18,142 bases of DNA, taken from positions 1 through 18,142 of the forward strand of contig JAQCNR010000093.1 in assembly GCA_028274925.1 (NCBI GenBank). Reading direction: 5' to 3'. This DNA is from Halovenus sp. GTDB taxonomy: Archaea; Halobacteriota; Halobacteria; Halobacteriales; Haloarculaceae. The notes under the pieces are model-generated. The model saw nothing but the letters and a program-made list of their open reading frames with translations, was not told the DNA's origin and searched no databases. A program made the position numbers and the translations under genes. Numbering within the stretch: position 1 is the first letter of the stretch; the number at the start of each line of letters is the position of its first letter. Of this stretch, positions 6,938 to 13,045 are shown piece by piece.

Positions 6938-8419
6938 TCAATCTTCACCCGTTCGCTCTGTCACTGGCTGGTCAGTCGGTACCTCTGCTTCCTCCTCGGT
7001 CCCCCGTGCTCTGTACTTGTTGAGCACAACGTACATCACCGCGCCGGCACCCAACCAGCCGATACTGAGAAAGAGTGCAAGCGGATCTGTCTGCACGAGA
7101 AATCCAACCAGCACGACCGCGAGAATCGCGTTCGACACGATTGCTAATATCGGCGGAATTGGGTAATACGGAATCTTGTACGGGCGGTTCATGGCTGGGC
7201 GCTCCCTGCGGAGTCTGATGACGGCGACGTTGACGATAATGAACGACAGGAGGAAAAACAGACTCGACATATTCCCTGCGCTCTGGGTCGGCAGGAAGAC
7301 GGACCCGAGCATGACAACGGCGCTCAGCAGGACCGCAACGAACGGCGTCCCGAATCGGTGGTGAATCCGACCAATCGAGGGGAGCAACTGCCCCTCGCGT
7401 CCCATGGAGAACGCGACTCGCGACGAGGCGATGACTACCGCATTCAGTGCGGTGATGGTGGAGAACACGGCTCCAAAGACGATGAGCGCGCCGCCGTTCT
7501 GGATGATGGGAACACCGGTGGGCATGAAGGAGGTGGCCGCCGTTGCGATCCCAGCCTCACCGGCAGCAGCGAGTTCCTCTGCGCCCAGCGTACCGATTGC
7601 CACCGTCACAACGAGGAGATACACCACAACAGTCGCAGCCAGGCTGATGAAAATAGCCTTGGGAATATTCTCACGGGGGTTTTCGACCTCTTCGGTGACT
7701 GTCGTGATGAGGTCGTATCCCTCGAAGGCAATGAACGTGAGTCCCATGGCTGGGAGGATGCTGAACGGTCCGGAGCCCTCGACGAACAGCGGATCGAAGT
7801 TCTGGAACGTAAAGCTTGTCTCGCCGCCGCCACCGGCCGAAAAGAAGCCGAACGCGACGAACACCACGAGGATAGAGACTTTGATAATCGTGAATACTGT
7901 CTCGGCACTGCCGCTCGCAGCCGTCGACGCGGCGTTCAACGCCACGAGCCCGGCGACCGCAACGAATGCGAGAATGAATTTCGCCGGCACCGCCACCTCC
8001 AGCAGCGGGAGCATAATTGCTCCAACCTCGTCTGGTGGCGCAACCACGCCGTAGACGTGGAGGAGTTCGAGGAAGTTCGGCGCAAACCCAAGCGCGTACA
8101 GTGCGCCGGCGATCATGTACGCGAACCAGAGCATCCAGCCCATGATGAACGAGCCGAAGTCGTCAAAAATCTCCCTGACGAACGCGTAGCCGCCACCGCT
8201 TTTCGGGATTGCAGAGGCCAGTTCAGCGTACGAGAGTCCGGTAAATGCGGTCACGACCCCGTTCAACATGAAGACGAGCAGCGCGGCCGGTCCAGAAATC
8301 TCGGCCGCGAGGCCTGTCAGGACGAAAATACCTGCGCCGATCATCGCGCCCATGCCGATCATCGTCGCATCCAACAGCCCCAGTTCGGCCTCTGGTTCTC
8401 TTTGATCGTGGCTGCTCAT
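6938..8419 (-). CDS. APC-family amino acid permease
   Basis: The product is a 493-residue integral membrane protein with about 12 hydrophobic segments. Near the N-terminus it carries the APC signature GAMIGAGIFVLTG (about residues 24-36), followed by GPAALLVFMLNG, the segment SYAELASAIPKSGGGYAFVREIF and, mid-protein, FIAFEGYDLITTVTEEVENP. These match the cationic amino acid/polyamine branch (YfnA/PotE/CAT-like), which imports amino acids by proton or sodium symport or by exchange. The length equals the transporter core alone; no C-terminal universal-stress domain is fused, unlike some haloarchaeal relatives. The trkA gene follows after one base, indicating an operon. A second trkA-type gene lies divergently across a 274-base gap. 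The amino acid substrate cannot be told from sequence. Confidence 0.9.
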   Translation of the reverse strand: MSSHDQREPEAELGLLDATMIGMGAMIGAGIFVLTGLAAEISGPAALLVFMLNGVVTAFTGLSYAELASAIPKSGGGYAFVREIFDDFGSFIMGWMLWFAYMIAGALYALGFAPNFLELLHVYGVVAPPDEVGAIMLPLLEVAVPAKFILAFVAVAGLVALNAASTAASGSAETVFTIIKVSILVVFVAFGFFSAGGGGETSFTFQNFDPLFVEGSGPFSILPAMGLTFIAFEGYDLITTVTEEVENPRENIPKAIFISLAATVVVYLLVVTVAIGTLGAEELAAAGEAGIATAATSFMPTGVPIIQNGGALIVFGAVFSTITALNAVVIASSRVAFSMGREGQLLPSIGRIHHRFGTPFVAVLLSAVVMLGSVFLPTQSAGNMSSLFFLLSFIIVNVAVIRLRRERPAMNRPYKIPYYPIPPILAIVSNAILAVVLVGFLVQTDPLALFLSIGWLGAGAVMYVVLNKYRARGTEEEAEVPTDQPVTERTGED

Positions 8420-8693
8420 GAGTCATCTGGCCGCTTTAGGCGTCTGAGACAAATCATTCCATTCCGTAATCATTTTGAATAACATGGTTGTACACACATT
8501 AATCTGGCCACGAGTGAGCAACCTACACACCCGAATGCCAAACGGATTCCAGTACACGGAGGGCGCGAACACCCGGCCCGTGTATCTGGCTGAGTCGGCC
8601 GTGGACCCAGGACCGATTTGCACCTGCTGGGCTGTCTCTGCGGTATCTCAACTGAGCGTAACCTACATGTATTTGCGTAGGGAAGTGTGCTAA
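8420..8693. other. Divergent intergenic region between permease and second trkA gene
   Basis: This 274-base region must hold promoters for both directions. Ahead of the plus-strand gene, CATGTATTT at 8666-8674 lies about 24 bases from its ATG and is a plausible TATA box. On the permease side I see no clear TATA box at leaderless distance; the AT-rich stretch at 8450-8485 is the best candidate. A plus-strand open frame through the gap is poor in Asp and Glu and looks non-coding. Confidence 0.4.
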
Positions 8694-9359
8694 ATGAGCA
8701 CAGACTTACGGGTGGTAATCGTCGGGGGTCAACACGTCGGCTATCACGCCGCGCGACACCTCAACGAACGCGGACACGATGTCGTCATCATCGAGAAAGA
8801 CCGCGACCGCGTCGAATATCTGAGTGACCAGTACGACGCGACCATCATTCAGGGTGACGGCGGCAGACGGTCAATTCTCGAACAGGCCGACTTGGGCCGA
8901 AGTGACGTCCTTGCAGCACTCACCGGCTACGGCGCAATGACAAACGTTGGCATCTGCACGATGGGGTTGAATATTGTCCCCGATATCGGAACTGTCGCGC
9001 GAATCGACCACGGCGACAGAGATGAGTACACCGGACTCGTCGATCAAGTGGTCTATCCCGAGGAGTTGGCAGCGCACGCGGCGACCAACGAAATCATCCA
9101 CGTCGCAGAAGGCGGTGTTCAGGCTATCGAACAGGTGACAAGCGACCTCACGCTGCTCGAACTCACCGTGGCAAACGACGCGCCGGTTGCTGGCCGGCAA
9201 CTCAGCGAGGTTGCCCTCCCGCGGGGCGCAGTTGTGGTTGCCGGGCGCGATAGCAATCAGCTTCCAGGACCAGAGATGGTGCTCGAATCTGGCTTCCGCT
9301 ATCTCGTCGCCGTCAGGACAGATGTCAGCGACGAGGTCGTCCGACTGTTCAGGGGCTAA
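8694..9359 (+). CDS. trkA: TrkA-type RCK protein, second copy, with an altered nucleotide-binding loop
   Basis: The product has 221 residues with RCK_N (about 5-122) and RCK_C (about 145-221) domains, ending VRLFRG. It is clearly paralogous to the trkA product on the other side of the permease: shared features are the VYPE segment, E-Q-A near residue 64, and the final D-E-V-x-x-L-x-R-G. The glycine-rich loop reads G11-G-Q-H-V-G16, so the middle Gly of G-x-G-x-x-G is Gln13. E34 at the end of the second strand is kept. Cofactor binding may thus be weakened or changed. A TATA-like CATGTATTT lies about 24 bases ahead of the ATG, suggesting a leaderless transcript. A small hairpin follows the stop, so it is probably transcribed alone. 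The partner protein is unknown, with the divergent permease as first candidate. Confidence 0.88.
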   Translation: MSTDLRVVIVGGQHVGYHAARHLNERGHDVVIIEKDRDRVEYLSDQYDATIIQGDGGRRSILEQADLGRSDVLAALTGYGAMTNVGICTMGLNIVPDIGTVARIDHGDRDEYTGLVDQVVYPEELAAHAATNEIIHVAEGGVQAIEQVTSDLTLLELTVANDAPVAGRQLSEVALPRGAVVVAGRDSNQLPGPEMVLESGFRYLVAVRTDVSDEVVRLFRG

Positions 9360-9378
9360 CCGGGCACACCCAGCCCGG
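9360..9378 (+). terminator. Short GC hairpin directly after the second trkA stop
   Basis: CCGGGC (9360-9365) and GCCCGG (9373-9378) form a six-base-pair stem around a seven-base loop, starting right after the TAA. No T-run follows, so a terminator or 3'-end stabilising role is inferred from position. Confidence 0.4.
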
Positions 9379-9455
9379 GGTAGCCTAAGACACAGTCTCA
9401 GGTTGCTGGGGCCGACCACCCCAAACCCAAAACGAAAGGCTCCATTGAATATTGT

Positions 9456-10064
9456 ATGGCCTCCGACCTCGGGAATATGCTCAGGATGATGAACATCCTC
9501 GGCGACGAGGGGTTCGTCGACGCCCTGGAAAACGCCGAACGACTGGTAGATAGTGCCGACAAAACACTCGAACGCGTCGAGCAAATTGAGAGTGACGCCG
9601 AACAGGCCGTTCGGGAAGCAAACGAGACGCTGACTGCAGTCGACAACAGACTGGCAAAGTTCGACGAGGTAATCCGACGGCTCGAAGCAAAAATCGAAGC
9701 CGGATTCAGCATTGGATTCTTCTTTTTCGGCCTGAACCGCTATCTCGCCGGTGAACTCTTCCTTGCGCTTGCGCTGTTTGGAATGGGGCTGCTCGGCGCG
9801 AGTTCGCTTGTTGTGACGATTGTGACGCTGCCACAGGTCCAGCGACTCCGCAAAATGGGACTCACTGCGTGGCGCCACGTTGACGATGACGAGGACGAAG
9901 CGGACGACCAGTCCTCGCCCGAGGCACCCGAGTTAAACACGGACGGCGGACGGGAGATAACTCCGAGCAACGAGTCGAATTCAGCGGCACAGAGCAAAGC
10001 CGACCGGGAGACAGCGTCGTCGCGCAGACGCCGCGCTGGCCGGTATGGTCGTCACCGCGAGTAG
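9456..10064 (+). CDS. Coiled-coil membrane protein of unknown function
   Basis: I do not recognise a named family. The 202-residue product has three visible parts. Residues 18-82 are a charged, heptad-like helix rich in Glu, Asp and Arg (ALENAERLVDSADKTLERVE and onward), likely a coiled coil. Residues 83-126 are strongly hydrophobic, with two short segments around GFSIGFFFFGL and ELFLALALFGMGLLGASSLV, likely a membrane hairpin. Residues 142-202 are a low-complexity tail, acidic first (DDDEDEADD) and basic at the end (SSRRRRAGRYGRHRE). The layout suggests a membrane-anchored oligomerising or scaffold protein. ATG at 9456 is the first start in the frame. It sits 96 bases after the second trkA gene but a hairpin lies between, so a joint operon is uncertain. 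Confidence 0.7.
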   Translation: MASDLGNMLRMMNILGDEGFVDALENAERLVDSADKTLERVEQIESDAEQAVREANETLTAVDNRLAKFDEVIRRLEAKIEAGFSIGFFFFGLNRYLAGELFLALALFGMGLLGASSLVVTIVTLPQVQRLRKMGLTAWRHVDDDEDEADDQSSPEAPELNTDGGREITPSNESNSAAQSKADRETASSRRRRAGRYGRHRE

Positions 10065-10104
10065 TCGGCGTCGCAACTCACCGAGTCAGAGACAGTAGGA
10101 TGTG

Positions 10105-10141
10105 CGGCCAGACGCGAGCAGTTCAGGTTGGCGTCTGGCCG
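10105..10141. other. Perfect 11-bp inverted repeat (hairpin) in the intergenic region
   Basis: CGGCCAGACGC at 10105-10115 is followed by a 15-base loop and its exact reverse complement at 10131-10141. It lies 40 bases past the coiled-coil protein gene and about 200 bases ahead of the next start. It could end or protect the upstream transcript, or be part of a small RNA. The remainder of the 281-base gap (10065-10345) shows only AT-rich DNA at 10250-10320 ahead of the lipoprotein gene. Confidence 0.45.
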
Positions 10142-10314
10142 GGTAGTGGGGTGGGGCCCTGGGTGGTATCTACCGATGATGGCTGCAAACCAGATCCAGG
10201 AGTGAATCTTTCGATAGTGTGGGGTTGGGTGCTCTTCCAAGGCCCATCTATGATTATAGATACACTGCTAATAAACGCTTTGAAACAAACTAGACATTTA
10301 TCTGCCTCCGCTGG

Positions 10315-10320
10315 TTTTAT
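10315..10320 (+). promoter_or_regulatory. TATA-like box ahead of the small lipoprotein gene
   Basis: TTTTAT is centred about 29 bases before the ATG at 10346, the spacing expected when transcription starts at or next to the start codon, as in haloarchaeal leaderless mRNAs. No ribosome binding site is present, which agrees. Confidence 0.5.
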
Positions 10321-10345
10321 TCTGTCTAGCCACGGACCGCTGAGT

Positions 10346-10690
10346 ATGGGTGAGTGGTCCCGGCGGCGACTGGTCGTAACTGGCACAACAGCGGTGCTCG
10401 GTGGGTGTACAGAATTCGTCGTCGGCCAACCACGCCCACAACTGCGCGAGATGAACCAGCGACGGGCCGAATCGGGGCAGCGAGCAGTCGAGGTAACGGT
10501 GGTTGTCGAAAACACGGGTCTGACTGGCGACGTTCGCATCACTGTTCGCGCACTCGACGGAACCGAAGAGCCACTCGAACGTGTCGAGACTGTCCGGGAG
10601 ATTGCAAATCAAACGTCGACACCGGTGCGTCTCGTCATCGAGGCACCACCCGCAACAGAGCGGTTTGCGGCGCTGGTCGGGGCTGCCTGA
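10346..10690 (+). CDS. Small Tat-type lipoprotein of unknown function
   Basis: The product has 114 residues. It starts with a twin-arginine-type signal (S5-R-R-R-L-V-V-T-G) leading to a lipobox, L18-G-G-C21, so the mature protein should be lipid-anchored at Cys21 on the outer face of the membrane. The remaining 93 residues read as one small beta-sandwich: VEVTVVVENTGLTGDVRITV resembles CARDB-type or FxLYD-type domains, in which a VxxxVxNxG strand precedes an exposed beta strand. No catalytic motif is visible. The start was chosen at ATG 10346 because the signal peptide begins there and a TATA box lies about 29 bases ahead; longer in-frame starts would add sequence without coding character. 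The next gene has its own TATA-like box and begins 47 bases after the stop. Confidence 0.75.
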   Translation: MGEWSRRRLVVTGTTAVLGGCTEFVVGQPRPQLREMNQRRAESGQRAVEVTVVVENTGLTGDVRITVRALDGTEEPLERVETVREIANQTSTPVRLVIEAPPATERFAALVGAA

Positions 10691-10707
10691 CTAATTCTAT
10701 CGAAGTT

Positions 10708-10714
10708 GTTAAAT
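10708..10714 (+). promoter_or_regulatory. TATA-like box ahead of the small conserved protein gene
   Basis: GTTAAAT is centred about 27 bases ahead of the ATG at 10738, again the leaderless spacing. No Shine-Dalgarno sequence is visible ahead of this start. Confidence 0.4.
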
Positions 10715-10737
10715 CGACACTGTGTGAACAGTTGGGC

Positions 10738-10992
10738 ATGCAGAAGCTGATCATCCACGGCGACCCGGGTATTCGGAAGGGTGCGACCATCGAATACGAG
10801 GGGTCGGAGTTCGTCTGTTTCGGCATCAACCGACAGTGCGAGTGGAACGGTCCCGACGAGGTCCAGTTGTGGTGTACGGTCGGCACACCCGACGAGAAAG
10901 AGTCCTACGAGCGACGTGAGTACATCCCGATGCATCTCGATGTCGACGACGCGGACGCCGAGGAGATCTCAGTTATCGAAGCCGCAGCCTGA
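10738..10992 (+). CDS. Small conserved haloarchaeal protein (HAH_0734-like)
   Basis: The product has 84 residues, is acidic at its end, and shows no signal peptide or membrane segment, so it is probably cytoplasmic. Its beginning (MQKLIIHGDPGIRKGATIEY) and the middle CFGINRQCEWNGPDEVQLWC resemble, from memory, a short haloarchaeal family annotated as HAH_0734; no biochemical role is known to me. Three Cys (two flanking the INRQ-CEW region and one in LWC) are unusual for so small a haloarchaeal protein and could bind a metal or be redox-active, but this is only suggestive. The start ATG has a TATA-like box about 27 bases ahead. The gene ends one base from the stop of the minus-strand gene that follows, a tight convergent arrangement. 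Confidence 0.75.
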   Translation: MQKLIIHGDPGIRKGATIEYEGSEFVCFGINRQCEWNGPDEVQLWCTVGTPDEKESYERREYIPMHLDVDDADAEEISVIEAAA

Positions 10993-10993
10993 G

Positions 10994-11203
10994 TTACGAA
11001 CTCGACTCTCTGCTGGGACAGTTTCGACTGTCGGTGTATTCTGCGGTCACCGCTGCGAACACGCTCGTGAACAGGAGCAACGTCGACTGCTCTAGCCCGA
11101 ACACGGCGGTGTTCGTAGCCGCGAGGACGAAAGACACCCCAGCGAGCAGCCACAGCGTGACGTACTGTGCTCGTCCGCTCCGAATCGACTCGCGAAGTGA
11201 CAT
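10994..11203 (-). CDS. Small two-helix membrane protein of unknown function
   Basis: The product has 69 residues: a short basic start (MSLRESIRSGRAQY), a hydrophobic segment around VTLWLLAGVSFVLAATNTAV, a second around STLLLFTSVFAAVTAEY, and a polar Ser/Arg tail. It is probably a two-helix inner membrane protein with both ends in the cytoplasm. No function can be assigned. ATG at 11203 was chosen over the in-frame start at 11227 because an AT-rich TATA-like stretch on this strand (about 11230-11238) lies 27-35 bases ahead of it. That stretch abuts the 20-bp palindrome at 11238-11257. The gene is convergent with the preceding small gene and divergent from sppA. Confidence 0.6.
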   Translation of the reverse strand: MSLRESIRSGRAQYVTLWLLAGVSFVLAATNTAVFGLEQSTLLLFTSVFAAVTAEYTDSRNCPSRESSS

Positions 11204-11237
11204 ACTCGACCAGTGGGTAGCCAGCACAATAGTAATT

Positions 11238-11257
11238 TTGTGAACTGCAGTTCACAA
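11238..11257. promoter_or_regulatory. Perfect 20-bp palindrome, candidate operator
   Basis: The half-site TTGTGAACTG is followed directly by its exact reverse complement CAGTTCACAA. It lies in the 105-base gap between two divergent genes. It abuts the likely TATA/BRE region of the minus-strand gene and sits about 15 bases ahead of the TATA-like run of sppA. Such a site suits a dimeric winged-helix regulator; which one is unknown. Confidence 0.6.
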
Positions 11258-11272
11258 GCCTGCAATGCCGTG

Positions 11273-11280
11273 TTTTTTAT
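11273..11280 (+). promoter_or_regulatory. TATA-like run ahead of sppA
   Basis: TTTTTTAT lies about 32 bases ahead of the ATG at 11309. This is slightly longer than the usual leaderless spacing and would leave a leader of only a few bases. Confidence 0.4.
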
Positions 11281-11308
11281 TCCCGGCACCCCGACCACTC
11301 TGACAGCG

Positions 11309-12301
11309 ATGGGGTTTCTCAAGACAGCGCTTCGTGCCGTGTTGTTCGTCGGAGTTGTAGCGATTGGCGTGGCCGCTGGCTGGTTCCTGTTTCTGTGGTA
11401 CCCGAGTTCGGGGCGGGAACTGCTCGGTGTCCTGTTGCTCATCCTCGCGGTTCCGGTGGTCGTTCGACTCGGTGCGTCGGTTGCCGGGTCAGTCGTCCCC
11501 GGATACAACGTCGCAGAGGTTGGCGTTACGGGTGCGATTTCACGTAACAGCGGTGGTGGGATTGGCTCGGCACCGACAGGAGCCAACGCCGACCGAATTG
11601 TCGACCAAATCGAACGTGCAGACGCCGACAGCAGTGTCGACGCCCTAGTCGTTCGGCTGAACACGCCCGGCGGCGAAATCGTTCCCAGCGAAGATATCAA
11701 ACTCGCTGCCGAGGAGTTCGACGGTCCGACGATTGCCTACACAACAGACACCTGCGCAAGCGGCGGTTACGAGATTGCAAGTGGCTGTGACGAAATCTGG
11801 GCACGCGATGGGAGTCTCGTTGGCTCGATTGGCGTCATCGGTTCGCGGGTCACCGCCGCCGAACTGGCCGACCGACTCGGTATCCAGTACGAACAGTTGA
11901 CCGCCGGCGAGTACAAAGACGCCGGGACACCGCTGAAAGAACTCGAAGAGTACGAGCGAGAGTATCTGCAGGGGCTGATCGACGACTACTACGAGCAGTT
12001 CGTTTCCAACGTTGCCGAGCGCCGCGAGATGGACGAAACGACAATCGAGGAGACAGAGGCTCGCGTCTATATCGGGACGAAAGCCCACGAAGAGGGGCTG
12101 GTCGACGAACTCGGGACCAAAGACGACGTGCTCGACGCTCTCGAAGAGCGCCTGAACACGCCGGTGACCGTCCGCGAGTTCGAGCCACAGTATCCGCTCG
12201 CACAGCGAGTGCAGTTAGGTGCCCAGCGGTTCGCCTTCGCTTTCGGCGCGGGCATCGCCAGCATCGTTTCGGCCGAGGGCGACCAGTTCAAATTCCGGTA
12301 G
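11309..12301 (+). CDS. sppA: Signal peptide peptidase SppA (S49 family serine protease)
   Basis: This 330-residue membrane-bound protease is expected to degrade signal peptides and other membrane peptides after cleavage. Residues 9-30 and 38-58 are hydrophobic and should anchor it, with the protease domain beyond. The S49 fold is clear: VVRLNTPGGEIVPSEDI (114-130), the nucleophile in C149-A-S151-G-G-Y, GSIGVIG (172-178), and the general base Lys203 in G-E-Y-K-D-A-G, matching the Ser/Lys dyad of bacterial SppA. Its length fits the short, single-domain archaeal and Bacillus-type enzyme rather than the duplicated E. coli form. ATG 11309 was chosen because the first membrane segment follows directly; starts further upstream would cross the palindrome region. 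The last residues (FAFAFGAGIASIVS) form another hydrophobic stretch. A cheC-like gene follows after 81 bases. Confidence 0.88.
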   Translation: MGFLKTALRAVLFVGVVAIGVAAGWFLFLWYPSSGRELLGVLLLILAVPVVVRLGASVAGSVVPGYNVAEVGVTGAISRNSGGGIGSAPTGANADRIVDQIERADADSSVDALVVRLNTPGGEIVPSEDIKLAAEEFDGPTIAYTTDTCASGGYEIASGCDEIWARDGSLVGSIGVIGSRVTAAELADRLGIQYEQLTAGEYKDAGTPLKELEEYEREYLQGLIDDYYEQFVSNVAERREMDETTIEETEARVYIGTKAHEEGLVDELGTKDDVLDALEERLNTPVTVREFEPQYPLAQRVQLGAQRFAFAFGAGIASIVSAEGDQFKFR

Positions 12302-12340
12302 CCCGGCGGGCAATTCTCGCCTGCGAAAATGCGAGGGTGC

Positions 12341-12348
12341 GTTATATG
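12341..12348 (+). promoter_or_regulatory. TATA-like box ahead of the cheC-like gene
   Basis: GTTATATG lies about 38 bases ahead of the chosen ATG at 12383, so a transcript from it would have a leader of roughly ten bases. This supports separate transcription from sppA. Confidence 0.4.
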
Positions 12349-12382
12349 TATGTCCGGCGGAAACAGAGTGACAACGTTATTC

Positions 12383-12985
12383 ATGAGTTTGATGATCGAT
12401 ATTCGGAAGCTGGGGTTGTTCAACAAGATGGCCAAGCAGGGCGGCAACACGGTTGCAGACCATCTCAGCCAGATGACCGGGATGGAGACGGAGATGGAGA
12501 TTACGAAAATCAACTTCATCGATATCCCCGATATTCAGGCTCACGTCGGCGACGAGAAACAGATTGGCATCAGCATCGAGATGACCGAACGCCCCTACGG
12601 CCACATTCTGTTCCTGTTCAACGCCGAGGACGCGAAGAAACTCGCCCACGGGATGATGGGCGACATGGGCGACGACGGCGAGGCGACCGACGGCTTTACT
12701 GACATGGAGCGGTCGGCAATCCAAGAGATTGGCAACATCATGACCTCCGGCTTTATCGATGGCTGGGCGAACGTGCTGAACACGACCATCGATATGTCGA
12801 CGCCGACGTTTACCTATGGTCCCGGCAGTGGGATGGTCAACGAACTCGTTGGCGACAGAGACGACGAGATGGCACTGATGTTCGACTCGCGAGTCCACGC
12901 ACTCGAATCCGATATCAACGTCAAAGTCTACACCTTCCCCGAACTCGACGAACTCGTGAGCCTGATGCAAGAAATCGAAGTCTGA
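12383..12985 (+). CDS. cheC: CheC-like CheY-P phosphatase with one complete active site
   Basis: The product has 200 residues. CheC proteins remove phosphate from CheY-P in chemotaxis and archaellum control. The hallmark D/S-x3-E-x2-N followed about 22 residues later by Pro is seen as S111-A-I-Q-E115-I-G-N118 with P141 downstream. The surroundings (DMERSAIQEIGNIMTSGFID) fit the family closely. The equivalent N-terminal helix (FNKMAKQGGNTVADHLSQMTG) lacks the E-x2-N pair, so only one site looks active, whereas many CheC proteins have two. Two ATGs fit the start (12383 and 12392); 12383 suits the TATA-like box. No other che or archaellum genes lie nearby, so it is an orphan copy. It could alternatively serve another receiver-domain protein. 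Confidence 0.82.
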   Translation: MSLMIDIRKLGLFNKMAKQGGNTVADHLSQMTGMETEMEITKINFIDIPDIQAHVGDEKQIGISIEMTERPYGHILFLFNAEDAKKLAHGMMGDMGDDGEATDGFTDMERSAIQEIGNIMTSGFIDGWANVLNTTIDMSTPTFTYGPGSGMVNELVGDRDDEMALMFDSRVHALESDINVKVYTFPELDELVSLMQEIEV

Positions 12986-13014
12986 GGGTGGGCCCAAACC
13001 TTGTAGGTCTGCCA

Positions 13015-13021
13015 TTTATAT
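13015..13021 (+). promoter_or_regulatory. TATA box ahead of the acyl-CoA dehydrogenase gene
   Basis: TTTATAT is centred 28 bases ahead of the ATG at 13046 and no ribosome binding site intervenes. This is the clearest leaderless-type promoter in the window. Confidence 0.65.
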
Positions 13022-13045
13022 CGGTTGATCCCCTAGACGTGTTGC

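Noticed and set aside
7358..8482. 374-codon plus-strand frame opposite the permease
   Set aside because: His/Arg/Glu-rich and without hydrophobic or domain pattern; the minus strand is an unmistakable membrane transporter.
8475..8693. 72-codon frame ahead of the second trkA gene
   Set aside because: Low acidic content, Cys- and Thr-rich, no family resemblance, and it occupies the divergent promoter region.
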